NCBI GenBank assembly: GCA_000431515.1
Contig: HF991349.1
Location: forward strand, 13,542-21,194
From: Clostridium sp. CAG:632
Lineage (GTDB): Bacteria; Bacillota; Clostridia; Lachnospirales; Lachnospiraceae
DNA: 7,653 bases
Direction: 5' to 3'
Both the position numbers and the translations under genes were made by a program. Below, one piece after another: positions 1 through 6,292 of the stretch. The notes under the pieces are model-generated. The model was not told the origin of the DNA. It was given only the letters and a program-made list of their open reading frames with translations, and did not search any database. How positions within the stretch are numbered: position 1 is the first letter of the stretch; every line of letters starts with the position of its first letter.

Positions 1-619
1 CCTCCAGCAGAGTCCCGGTCAGGATCCGTACCATATTGTAGAGAAATCCTTCCCCATGGAAATAGAGCCGGATTTCATCTGCATCCGCCTTAATCTCAAT
101 GTCGTATAGTCTGCGCACCGTAGACTTTTTCATACGCTTATTCGAGCAGAAGCTCTTGAAATCATGCTCACCGATAAAATACTCTGCCGCCTCCCGCATT
201 GCCTGTATATCCAGCGGTCTTCCATACCGGTATACATAATTCCGTTCAAATACATCTTTGACTCTGCTTGTGCGGATACGGTAACAATAAGTCTTTCCGA
301 CTGCCCAAAGTCTGGCATGAAACCGTTCCGGCACCTTCTCTACCTCCAGCACCGCAATATCTGCCGGGAGGTATTCATTGATGGTATCCCTTAGCACATC
401 CTCCTGCCAGTCCTTCCGCAAATGAAAGCTGCAAACCTGTCCTTTGGCATGGACACCGGCATCTGTCCGCCCGGCTCCGTGAACCTCCGTCGGCTCTCCT
501 GCCAGCCGGCTCACCAATGTCTCCAGTCGCCCCTGGATCGTCCGATCTGTGTTGCCCTGTTTCTGCCAGCCGTCATAGCGGCCGCTATCATATGCAAGTG
601 TAAGCTTATAATTTGTCAT
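1..619 (-). CDS. truA: tRNA pseudouridine synthase A (TruA), 3' end cut by window edge
   Basis: TruA converts uridines 38-40 in the tRNA anticodon stem-loop to pseudouridine in the cytoplasm. The frame starts at ATG 619-617 and stays open for 206 codons to the left edge; TruA is usually about 245-250 residues, so roughly 40 C-terminal residues are missing. Family motifs are clear: residues 48-58 read GAGRTDAGVHA, with D53 the expected catalytic aspartate; a KTYCYRI segment lies at 109-115; GEHDFKSFCS at 150-159; and GEGFLYNMVRILTG at 189-202. The start lies 2 bases after the response-regulator stop (TAA-AG-ATG). The AAGG ribosome site is inside the end of that gene, so translation is probably coupled and truA is probably the third cistron of the kinase-regulator operon. 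In many Firmicutes truA instead follows the ECF transporter genes near ribosomal protein genes, so this may be a second copy (inference). The assignment is secure; whether it is the only copy is unknown. Confidence 0.95.
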   Translation of the reverse strand, partial: MTNYKLTLAYDSGRYDGWQKQGNTDRTIQGRLETLVSRLAGEPTEVHGAGRTDAGVHAKGQVCSFHLRKDWQEDVLRDTINEYLPADIAVLEVEKVPERFHARLWAVGKTYCYRIRTSRVKDVFERNYVYRYGRPLDIQAMREAAEYFIGEHDFKSFCSNKRMKKSTVRRLYDIEIKADADEIRLYFHGEGFLYNMVRILTGTLLE

Positions 620-621
620 CT

Positions 622-1314
622 TTATACCTTAAACCGATAGCCAACACCCCAGATTGTCTCGATATACTGCGGCTTGGCTGTATTTAACTCTATCTTCTCG
701 CGGATCTTCTTAATATGCACCGTGACTGTTGCAATATCTCCGATGGAGTCCATGTTCCAGATCTCCTTGAACAGCTCCTCCTTGGTAAATACACGATTCG
801 GATTACTTGCAAGGAAGGTCAGGAGATCAAACTCCTTCGTCGTCAGAATCTTCTCCTCACCATTGACGAATACCCGTCTGGCGGTTTTATCGATCTTGAT
901 CCCACGGATCTCAATGAACTCGTTTTCCTGCATACCGCCATTACCTCTTAAGCGCTCATACCGCGACAGATGTGCCTTTACACGCGCTACCAGCTCACTT
1001 GGGCTGAATGGCTTTGTAATATAATCGTCTGCTCCAAGCTCCAATCCACGGATCTTATCGATATCCTCCTTCTTCGCAGATACTACCAGAATCGGAATAT
1101 CCTTAACCTCCCGGATCCTCTTACAAATCTCGAATCCGTCTACGGTCGGAAGCATCAGATCTACGATCACTATATCATAATTCTCCAGCAATGCCCGATC
1201 CAGACCTTTCTGTCCGTCATTCTCAATCGATACCTCAAAATCATACAGCTCCAGATAATCCTTCTCCAATGCTGCGATCGACTGTTCATCTTCAATAATC
1301 AATACCTTACTCAT
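622..1314 (-). CDS. OmpR/PhoB-family two-component response regulator
   Basis: This is a 230-residue DNA-binding response regulator, presumably phosphorylated by the kinase encoded just upstream. The receiver domain covers about residues 3-115. Its acidic pocket is E8-D9, the phosphoacceptor is D52 (VDLMLP), the switch residues are S79 and Y98, and the conserved lysine is K101 in a KPF motif. The C-terminal winged-helix (Trans_reg_C) domain covers about 132-230 and contains the LTTKEFDLL helix, an NRVFTKEEL segment and the family-typical ending WGVGYRF. Start ATG 1314-1312 has an ideal AAGGAGG site 5 bases upstream. It overlaps the kinase stop in an ATGA junction, indicating translational coupling. 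Length and architecture are normal for the family. The target genes cannot be read from this window. It may act on its own promoter, but I did not identify an operator repeat. Confidence 0.95.
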   Translation of the reverse strand: MSKVLIIEDEQSIAALEKDYLELYDFEVSIENDGQKGLDRALLENYDIVIVDLMLPTVDGFEICKRIREVKDIPILVVSAKKEDIDKIRGLELGADDYITKPFSPSELVARVKAHLSRYERLRGNGGMQENEFIEIRGIKIDKTARRVFVNGEEKILTTKEFDLLTFLASNPNRVFTKEELFKEIWNMDSIGDIATVTVHIKKIREKIELNTAKPQYIETIWGVGYRFKV

Positions 1315-2789
1315 AGTTCCTCCTTATCTTCTGATTTTTCATATTTCTTCAGGGTAAATGCAATCAGCGTTCCTTTTCCTTCTTCACTTTCTGCCCAGAT
1401 TTTACCACCATGCTCTTCAATGATCCGCTTGGCGATCGCCAGTCCCAGACCGCTTCCTCCGGTCAACGAATTGCGGGAAGCATCTGTCCGATACATCCGC
1501 TTGAAGATCATCGGCAGATCCGCTTTCGGGATACCATTGCCGTTATCCCGGATTCCGATATAAATGTACTGATCCTCATATGGTTTTACTTCGATCCGAA
1601 TGCTCCGTTCCTCTTTGGAATTATATTTTACCGCATTGGTTACGATATTACCGATCACCCGCCGGATCTGCTCCGGATCGGCAACTACACAGGTATCTGC
1701 CGCACAGGAATTCTCATACTCAAAGGTCACTCCTGCCGCCTCCATATCTACCGATACATCCTCGATACAGTCGTCAAAATAAGATGATACCTTAATCTTT
1801 ACGAAATTATACGGAATCGCATTATTATCAATCTTCGTATACAGCGACAGCTCATTGATCAGAGCATCCATTTCATTTGCTTTATTATAGATCGTTCGTA
1901 TATAGCGCGACATCTTCTCGGGTGTATCTGCCACACCGTCCATGATTCCCTCAACATAGCCCTTGATGGCTGTGATCGGAGTCTTCAGGTCATGAGAAAT
2001 ATTACTGATCAGCTCCCGGTTCTCCTTCTCATAATGCATCCGGTCATCCACAGATTCCTTTAACTTCAGCCGCATCTCATTAAAGGACTGACATACCTCT
2101 CCAATCTCATCATCTGAGAGGATCTCTACATCCTCTTCCAGATTGCCCTCCTTGATCCGCTCGGTTCCTTCCTGCAGCAGCCGGAGCGGCCTTAAGAATA
2201 TCCAGTATATATATAGGGAAATGAATCCGTTAACCAGAAGCAGTACCGCCGTGACCATAATCATCAGCTGAATCATGATCTTACGCATACCGGTCTCCAG
2301 ACTATCCAGATATGTGATAACAAACAGGGTACCTGTCTGTCCGTCACTCAGTGTTACATCCTTCTGCCTGAGATACATCGGTTTGTCCGCCTCTACAAAC
2401 AGACCACCTTCAATCTGATTGTTGTCACCGTATTTCGGAAGCAGGTCCTTGATTCCGGAGATGTCGTCGACTCCCTGATAGCTGATCTCATCTCCGATCC
2501 TTACCAGCAGAAAAGAATTATCATCCTCCAGCTTTCTGTTCAAATCGTCCAGATATTCTTTATTTAAAAGCTGATCCGGATTCTTATATACATCCTCGAT
2601 CAAGGCTTCTGTAACCCGGTTGACCGTAACCGGCGAATTGGAATAAGACTCAATCAGCATATTTCCACCGATTCCATATGTCGTTTTCAGATATATCCGT
2701 CCGAATACAAAACAGCCAAACAATATGATCACAAACGGGATCAGTACCAGCGGAATCACAAGCATTTTAATTTTATCTGCGATTTTCAA
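1311..2789 (-). CDS. Membrane sensor histidine kinase (HAMP-HisKA-HATPase_c)
   Basis: This is a two-pass membrane sensor kinase that should autophosphorylate on histidine and pass the phosphate to the adjacent regulator. I prefer a TTG start at 2789-2787 (492 residues) because GGGAGGAGG sits just 5 bases upstream. The longer reading from GTG 2822 (503 residues) has no ribosome site. In TTG numbering, TM1 is about residues 9-33, an extracytoplasmic sensor region is about 34-170, TM2 is about 172-199 and HAMP is about 200-250. The H-box NISHDLKTP has phosphoacceptor H266. The N-box (GNIVTNAVKYN) is near 380-390, the G1 box DNGNGIP at 415-421, and the G2 box GGSGLGLAIA at about 444-453. All catalytic boxes are intact. 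The sensor region has no motif I can assign to a ligand; a PAS/Cache-like fold is possible. The gene ends in TGA overlapping the regulator ATG. Confidence 0.93.
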   Translation of the reverse strand: MKIADKIKMLVIPLVLIPFVIILFGCFVFGRIYLKTTYGIGGNMLIESYSNSPVTVNRVTEALIEDVYKNPDQLLNKEYLDDLNRKLEDDNSFLLVRIGDEISYQGVDDISGIKDLLPKYGDNNQIEGGLFVEADKPMYLRQKDVTLSDGQTGTLFVITYLDSLETGMRKIMIQLMIMVTAVLLLVNGFISLYIYWIFLRPLRLLQEGTERIKEGNLEEDVEILSDDEIGEVCQSFNEMRLKLKESVDDRMHYEKENRELISNISHDLKTPITAIKGYVEGIMDGVADTPEKMSRYIRTIYNKANEMDALINELSLYTKIDNNAIPYNFVKIKVSSYFDDCIEDVSVDMEAAGVTFEYENSCAADTCVVADPEQIRRVIGNIVTNAVKYNSKEERSIRIEVKPYEDQYIYIGIRDNGNGIPKADLPMIFKRMYRTDASRNSLTGGSGLGLAIAKRIIEEHGGKIWAESEEGKGTLIAFTLKKYEKSEDKEEL

Positions 2790-2803
2790 GCCGTCCTCCT
2801 CCC
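2790..2803 (-). promoter_or_regulatory. Ribosome binding site that decides the kinase TTG start
   Basis: On the minus strand GGGAGGAGG is followed by ACGGC and then TTG. This is close to a perfect Shine-Dalgarno at normal distance for the TTG at 2789. The in-frame GTG at 2822 is preceded by an A/T-rich stretch with no purine ribosome site. Confidence 0.75.
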
Positions 2804-2859
2804 TTCTTTCTGCAATCTCCACAATCTTTTATATCTTATTGTGCCTTCTTCTGTTCAAG

Positions 2860-2868
2860 AGTATAGCA
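2860..2868 (-). promoter_or_regulatory. Extended -10 promoter for kinase-regulator-truA operon
   Basis: Read on the minus strand, the sequence TGC-TATACT forms an extended -10 element (TGnTATACT, 5 of 6 to TATAAT). It would start transcription near 2853, leaving a leader of about 64 bases before the preferred TTG start of the kinase. No good -35 hexamer is visible at 16-18 bases upstream, which is tolerated by extended -10 promoters. This is a sequence-motif prediction only. Confidence 0.5.
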
Positions 2869-2917
2869 TATGTGATTTAATTTGCACGAATTAACAAGTT
2901 TTTTAATGAAGTTTTTA

Positions 2918-2945
2918 TAAATATTTCTTCCATTTCTGCCGATAA
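2918..2945 (+). promoter_or_regulatory. Sigma-28 (FliA/SigD)-type flagellar promoter
   Basis: TAAA at 2918-2921 and GCCGATAA at 2938-2945 are separated by 16 bases. The known sigma-28 consensus is TAAA-N15-GCCGATAA (GCCGATAT in Bacillus SigD), so both boxes match and only the spacer is one base longer. Transcription would begin near 2952, giving a leader of about 70 bases before the ATG at 3022. Vegetative alternatives exist (for example TAAAAT at 2951-2956) but they lack a convincing -35. The motif suggests that the downstream gene belongs to the late flagellar regulon. Confidence 0.65.
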
Positions 2946-2962
2946 ATAAGTAAAATAAAACC

Positions 2963-3015
2963 GGCAGGATGCCATAACGACTGTATGACGCAGTTAGGAC
3001 AAACCAAGGAGGGTG
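2963..3015 (+). promoter_or_regulatory. GGA-rich leader with small hairpin, possible CsrA target
   Basis: The predicted 5' leader contains a small perfect hairpin, GGCA-GGA-TGCC (2963-2973), that presents GGA in its loop. A second AGGA lies at 2996-2999, and a third GGA is inside the AAGGAGGGTGA Shine-Dalgarno (3006-3016). CsrA is known to bind GGA in hairpin loops and over ribosome sites, for example on the Bacillus flagellin leader. The arrangement fits that pattern, but the stem is only 4 base pairs, so this is a suggestion and not a firm call. Confidence 0.3.
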
Positions 3016-3021
3016 ATAATT

Positions 3022-3630
3022 ATGATACAAGGTGTATCCAATACTACTTATACACCGGCTGCTACTGACAAGACAGCTGCTGCAGCTGCCAACACCGCTG
3101 CAACTAAGACGGATGATACCGCTGCAGTTTATGAAAAGAGCACAGAAACCGGCTCCGACAAGACAAAGTCTACTGACCGCTCTGCGATTGTTGCTCAGTT
3201 AAAGGCGGATCAGGAGGCCAGACTGAATTCCTTAAAGAGCCTGGTTGAAAAGGTCATTACCAAGCAGGGACAGACCTTTGCCTGGGCTAATTCTTCCAAT
3301 GAGGATCTCTTAAACGATTCTTCATTCTGGAATGCGATCCGTACCGGCAACTTTACCGTTGATGCCGAAACAGCTGCACAGGCGCAGGCAGATATTGCAG
3401 ATGACGGATACTGGGGTGTGAACCAGACCTCTGATCGATTAGTTGATTTTGCGAAAGCTTTAACCGGTGGTGACAGCAGCAAGATCGAGTCCATGAGAAG
3501 TGCGATCAAGAAAGGTTTTGATGAGGCTAAGAAGCTGTGGGGCGGAGAGCTTCCTGAGATTTCTCAGAAGACCTATGACGCTACCATGAAGAAGCTGGAT
3601 GAATGGGCCAAAGGCACCGAAACAGAATAA
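3022..3630 (+). CDS. Conserved-looking hypothetical protein, putative flagellar-regulon member
   Basis: I do not recognise a characterised function. The 202-residue product starts at ATG 3022 with an excellent AGGAGG site 9 bases upstream; a GTG at 3013 lies inside that site and is rejected. Residues 8-55 are low-complexity, rich in Ala, Thr, Lys and Asp. Residues 56-80 look helical and charged. The C-terminal half is the best ordered part, with aromatic and glycine landmarks: GYWGVNQTSDRLVDFA at 129-144, ALTGGD at 146-151, and KLWGGELPEISQKTY at 171-185. There is no signal peptide, membrane segment or cysteine, so a soluble protein is expected. The pattern 'RhvDFA...kGF.eAk...Gg.lp.is..TYd' distantly recalls proteins I associate with DUF5610; this is from memory and is not a search result. 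It is monocistronic, between a sigma-28-like promoter and a strong terminator, which hints at a role linked to motility. Confidence 0.85.
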   Translation: MIQGVSNTTYTPAATDKTAAAAANTAATKTDDTAAVYEKSTETGSDKTKSTDRSAIVAQLKADQEARLNSLKSLVEKVITKQGQTFAWANSSNEDLLNDSSFWNAIRTGNFTVDAETAAQAQADIADDGYWGVNQTSDRLVDFAKALTGGDSSKIESMRSAIKKGFDEAKKLWGGELPEISQKTYDATMKKLDEWAKGTETE

Positions 3631-3635
3631 CAAAG

Positions 3636-3684
3636 AAACTCCGGATGTGGATTCCTCTATGAGGCATTCCACTCCGGAGTTTTT
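3636..3684 (+). terminator. Rho-independent terminator between convergent genes
   Basis: AAACTCCGGA (3636-3645) pairs with TCCGGAGTTT (3673-3682). The stem continues as GTGGA/TCCAC (3647-3651 with 3668-3672) and a top CCTC/GAGG helix (3654-3657 with 3661-3664) with loop TAT. The T-run TTTTT (3680-3684) follows for the plus-strand gene, whose stop is 5 bases upstream of the stem. Read on the minus strand, the stem is followed by a weaker T-rich tail (TTTCTTTGTT), so it may also end the gal operon transcript from galT. Confidence 0.9.
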
Positions 3685-3706
3685 GTTTGCCATATATCAC
3701 TTCATC

Positions 3707-5197
3707 CTACAGGCATGCAAGGAATCGTTCAAATGCCTGATCACCTTCCTCGGTTCGCTTATATACTCCCGCACATTCCAGAACCTTTACAAACACCTTT
3801 CCTACCTCGTCCTGTAGAATAGAATGGATATTCTCTTTCGTAATATTATACTTGCCTCTCCATTCATCTACCCAGTCAGCATGCTTCTCGATTTCCGGAT
3901 TCTCCCGGATCGGCTTATCCTGCAGGATCGCATTCTCCAGCAGCTGAAGCTCCCTGTGCAGTCTGGCCGGAAGGACCGCCAGTCCCATCACCTCAATCAA
4001 ACCGATGTTCTCTTTCTTGATATGATGATACTGTGCATGCGGATGATACAGTCCCATCGGACATTCCTCTGTCGTGATATTATTGCGAAGCACCAGATCC
4101 AGCTCATAGAGCTCTCCCCGCATCCGTGCGATCGGTGTGATCGTATTATGCGGAATGCCATCTGTCTCACTGAAAATATATGCATCGGCATCCGTGTAGC
4201 CACGCCACACCTCCAGAATATGAGCAGCCGCATCCGTGACGGTATCTGCATTGCTGCCCTGCAGCCGGATGACCGACATCGGCCATTTCACCGTTCCTGC
4301 TTTCACATCCGGATAATCCTTCAGGCAGAACTCTTTCTCATACGGTGCCCTTGCCATTGCAAATGTATATCCGCCACCCTGGAAATGATCATGACTTAAG
4401 ATCGACCCACCGACGATCGGCAGATCTGCATTGGAACCGGCCGTGTAGTGCGGAAACTGACGAACAAAGTCCAGTAATTTTCCGAAGGTTCCCTTATCAA
4501 TGATCATCGGAATATGCCTGTCATTGAAAATAATGCAATGCTCATTGTAATAAACATATGGCGAATACTGCAGGTAATAGCTCTCACCCTGTAAGGTAAC
4601 CGGAATAATTCTGTGATTCTGTCTTGCCGGGTGTGTAATATGTCCTGCATAACCCTCGTTCTCCTTACATAACAGACAGCTCGGGTACCCGGATTTCTTT
4701 GCCACACCGGCTTTTGCAATATCCCGCGGATCTTTTTCCGGCTTGGAAAGATTGATCGTAATATCCATAGGACCGAACTCCGTATCCGTCACCCAGCTCT
4801 CATCCTTTGCAATCCGGTCCGTCCGGATATAGTTCGTTGCCTGACTGAACCGATAGTAGTAATCGGTTGCCGCTTTCGGTGATACCGCATAGGCCTCCGT
4901 AAACCGGCCTCTCACAACGGATGGTGGCGGTGTCAGTCTTCCCATCAGCTTTGTGTCGAATAAATCTTTGACCGTGATCGTGTCATCCTCAAGGATTCCC
5001 CGCTCTCTCGCATAGCCGGTCAGATCCTCAAGAATCTCATGCAGAGCTCTCGGTGCTGCCGGTTGTTCCGGCTCCGAATAATCATTGATTTCCAGTAATT
5101 CCAGAATGGAATTCGTCACATATATTTTATCCTCCGGTGCCACCAGCCCGCTTTTCAGGCCATAAGCTACCAGTTCACTGATCCATACATTTATCAT
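3707..5197 (-). CDS. galT: UDP-glucose--hexose-1-phosphate uridylyltransferase, class II GalT
   Basis: GalT swaps galactose-1-phosphate and UDP-glucose to give UDP-galactose and glucose-1-phosphate, the middle step of the cytoplasmic Leloir pathway. The product is 496 residues, the normal length of the Firmicutes-type class II enzyme (class I is about 350). Visible motifs are PSCLLC at 172-177, THPARQNHRIIP at 188-199, the NEH of the YSPYVYYNEH stretch at 218-220, GGSILSHDHFQGG at 263-275 and ENIGLIEVMGLAVLPARL at 396-413. By analogy with the HxH nucleophile motif of class I enzymes, H269-D-H271 is the likely active site, with H271 as the uridylylated histidine (inference). Start ATG 5197 has GGAGG 7 bases upstream. 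The frame can be read back to 5287 but that part is only overlap with galE. The gene follows galE by 13 bases and is the last gene of the operon. Confidence 0.96.
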   Translation of the reverse strand: MINVWISELVAYGLKSGLVAPEDKIYVTNSILELLEINDYSEPEQPAAPRALHEILEDLTGYARERGILEDDTITVKDLFDTKLMGRLTPPPSVVRGRFTEAYAVSPKAATDYYYRFSQATNYIRTDRIAKDESWVTDTEFGPMDITINLSKPEKDPRDIAKAGVAKKSGYPSCLLCKENEGYAGHITHPARQNHRIIPVTLQGESYYLQYSPYVYYNEHCIIFNDRHIPMIIDKGTFGKLLDFVRQFPHYTAGSNADLPIVGGSILSHDHFQGGGYTFAMARAPYEKEFCLKDYPDVKAGTVKWPMSVIRLQGSNADTVTDAAAHILEVWRGYTDADAYIFSETDGIPHNTITPIARMRGELYELDLVLRNNITTEECPMGLYHPHAQYHHIKKENIGLIEVMGLAVLPARLHRELQLLENAILQDKPIRENPEIEKHADWVDEWRGKYNITKENIHSILQDEVGKVFVKVLECAGVYKRTEEGDQAFERFLACL

Positions 5198-5210
5198 TCT
5201 GATCCCTCCC

Positions 5211-6206
5211 TTACATGGTCTGATATCCGTTCGGATGATTGCTGTGCCAGTTCCATGCCGTTGAAATGATCGTCTCCAGATCGTCATACTGCGGCTTCCA
5301 GCCGAGAATCTTTTTCGCCTTCTCGCTGGAAGCGATCAGGGTCGAAGGATCTCCGGCACGTCTCGGCTCCACCTTAGCCGGAATCGGATGCCCGGTCACG
5401 GTTCTCGCTGCCTCGATCACTTCCTTCACTGTAAATCCGACACCGTTTCCCAGATTGAAAATATCACTTTCATTGCCGTCGCGCAGATACTTCATGGCAA
5501 GAATATGTGCCTGTGCCAGGTCGTTTACATGGATGTAATCTCTGACGCAGGTACCGTCCTTTGTCTCATAATCCGTACCAAATATGGATATATAATCCCG
5601 CTTATGATTCGGCACCTGCAGGATTAACGGAATCAAATGTGTCTCCGGCTCATGTGCTTCACCAATCTGTCCGTTCGGATGTGCTCCACAGGCATTGAAA
5701 TACCGCAGGGATACATACCGCAGATTATGTGCCTGTGCCGTCCAGTGGAACATTTTCTCCATGGAAAGCTTGGTCTCTCCGTAGCAGTTCGTCGGCAGAG
5801 TGCGGTCCGTTTCCAGAATCGGAATCCGTTCCGGCTCTCCATAAGTGGCTGCAGTCGAAGAAAAGACGATCTTGTCAATCTTGTGTGCCACCATGCTTTC
5901 CAGAAGCACCTCTGTCCCACACAGGTTGTTGTTATAATATTTCAGCGGATTTATCATGCTTTCGCCCACCTGAGAATTCGCTGCGAAATGAATCACGCCA
6001 TCGATCTCCTCCTGCTCAAATATCGAGTCCAAAAATGCACGATCCCGGATATCTCCCTGATAAAATCTTGCCGCCGGATGAACCGCCGCCCGGAATCCGG
6101 TCTGCAAATTGTCTGCAACCACTACCTGTTCTCCTGCCGCAATCAGCTCATATACTGTATGCGAACCAATATATCCTGCACCGCCTAATACTAAAATACT
6201 GCTCAT
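5211..6206 (-). CDS. galE: UDP-glucose 4-epimerase
   Basis: GalE interconverts UDP-galactose and UDP-glucose using tightly bound NAD, closing the Leloir cycle and also supplying UDP-galactose for glycan synthesis. The 331-residue product is an extended short-chain dehydrogenase/reductase. The Rossmann nucleotide loop GGAGYIGSH is at 8-16, D32-N33 follow the second strand, and HFAA is at 73-76. The catalytic region FSSTAATYG is at 115-123, and the YxxxK pair is Y142 and K146. T118 aligns with the usual active-site Ser/Thr. GDPSTLIASSEKA and GWKPQYDDLE near the C-terminus are typical of GalE. Start ATG 6206 has AAAGGAGG with GGAGG 7 bases upstream. The frame continues to 6290 without a ribosome site and that extension is rejected. 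It lies 86 bases after galK and 13 bases before galT, consistent with one transcript. Confidence 0.96.
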   Translation of the reverse strand: MSSILVLGGAGYIGSHTVYELIAAGEQVVVADNLQTGFRAAVHPAARFYQGDIRDRAFLDSIFEQEEIDGVIHFAANSQVGESMINPLKYYNNNLCGTEVLLESMVAHKIDKIVFSSTAATYGEPERIPILETDRTLPTNCYGETKLSMEKMFHWTAQAHNLRYVSLRYFNACGAHPNGQIGEAHEPETHLIPLILQVPNHKRDYISIFGTDYETKDGTCVRDYIHVNDLAQAHILAMKYLRDGNESDIFNLGNGVGFTVKEVIEAARTVTGHPIPAKVEPRRAGDPSTLIASSEKAKKILGWKPQYDDLETIISTAWNWHSNHPNGYQTM

Positions 6207-6270
6207 ATTCCTTCCTCCTTTATACCGTTCCAATCCTAATCCGGCCTTCGAACCGATCCATTCGATGCTA

Positions 6271-6289
6271 TGTCTATTCGTGATAGACA
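6271..6289 (-). repeat. Perfect 7-bp inverted repeat between galK and galE
   Basis: TGTCTAT (6271-6277) and ATAGACA (6283-6289) form a perfect 7-base stem with a 5-base loop, 3 bases after the galK stop in the direction of transcription. There is no T-run after the stem on the minus strand, so it is not a standard terminator. It may be an mRNA processing or stabilising hairpin that sets galK and galE levels apart, or it may be chance. Confidence 0.4.
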
Positions 6290-6292
6290 AAT

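Noticed and set aside
130..318. 62-codon minus-strand frame within truA
   Set aside because: It is in a different frame from truA, which shows all family motifs across this region.
970..1563. 197-codon plus-strand frame antisense to the regulator-kinase junction
   Set aside because: It is a shadow of two well-supported genes, with no ribosome site and low-quality composition.
2836..3030. 64-codon minus-strand frame in the divergent intergenic region
   Set aside because: It has no ribosome site, covers both predicted promoters and the opposing gene's Shine-Dalgarno, and has no recognisable protein pattern.
3210..3693. Two minus-strand frames opposite the unknown plus-strand gene, considered as an alternative gene
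   Set aside because: The plus-strand frame has the promoter, ribosome site and terminator; the minus frames have none and one runs through the terminator stem.
3824..4399. 191-codon plus-strand frame antisense to galT
   Set aside because: It lies fully inside the well-supported galT gene, and its composition reflects the reverse complement of galT codons.
5198..5287. N-terminal extension of galT into galE
   Set aside because: It has no ribosome site at the upstream ATG and the extra residues match no GalT pattern; ATG 5197 has a good GGAGG.
5637..6283. Two long plus-strand frames antisense to galE
   Set aside because: They are antisense shadows; galE has all catalytic motifs and a clear ribosome site on the other strand.
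6207..6290. N-terminal extension of galE
   Set aside because: The Rossmann strand must be near the N-terminus, and ATG 6206 has an AAAGGAGG site; the extension merely reads the intercistronic hairpin region.
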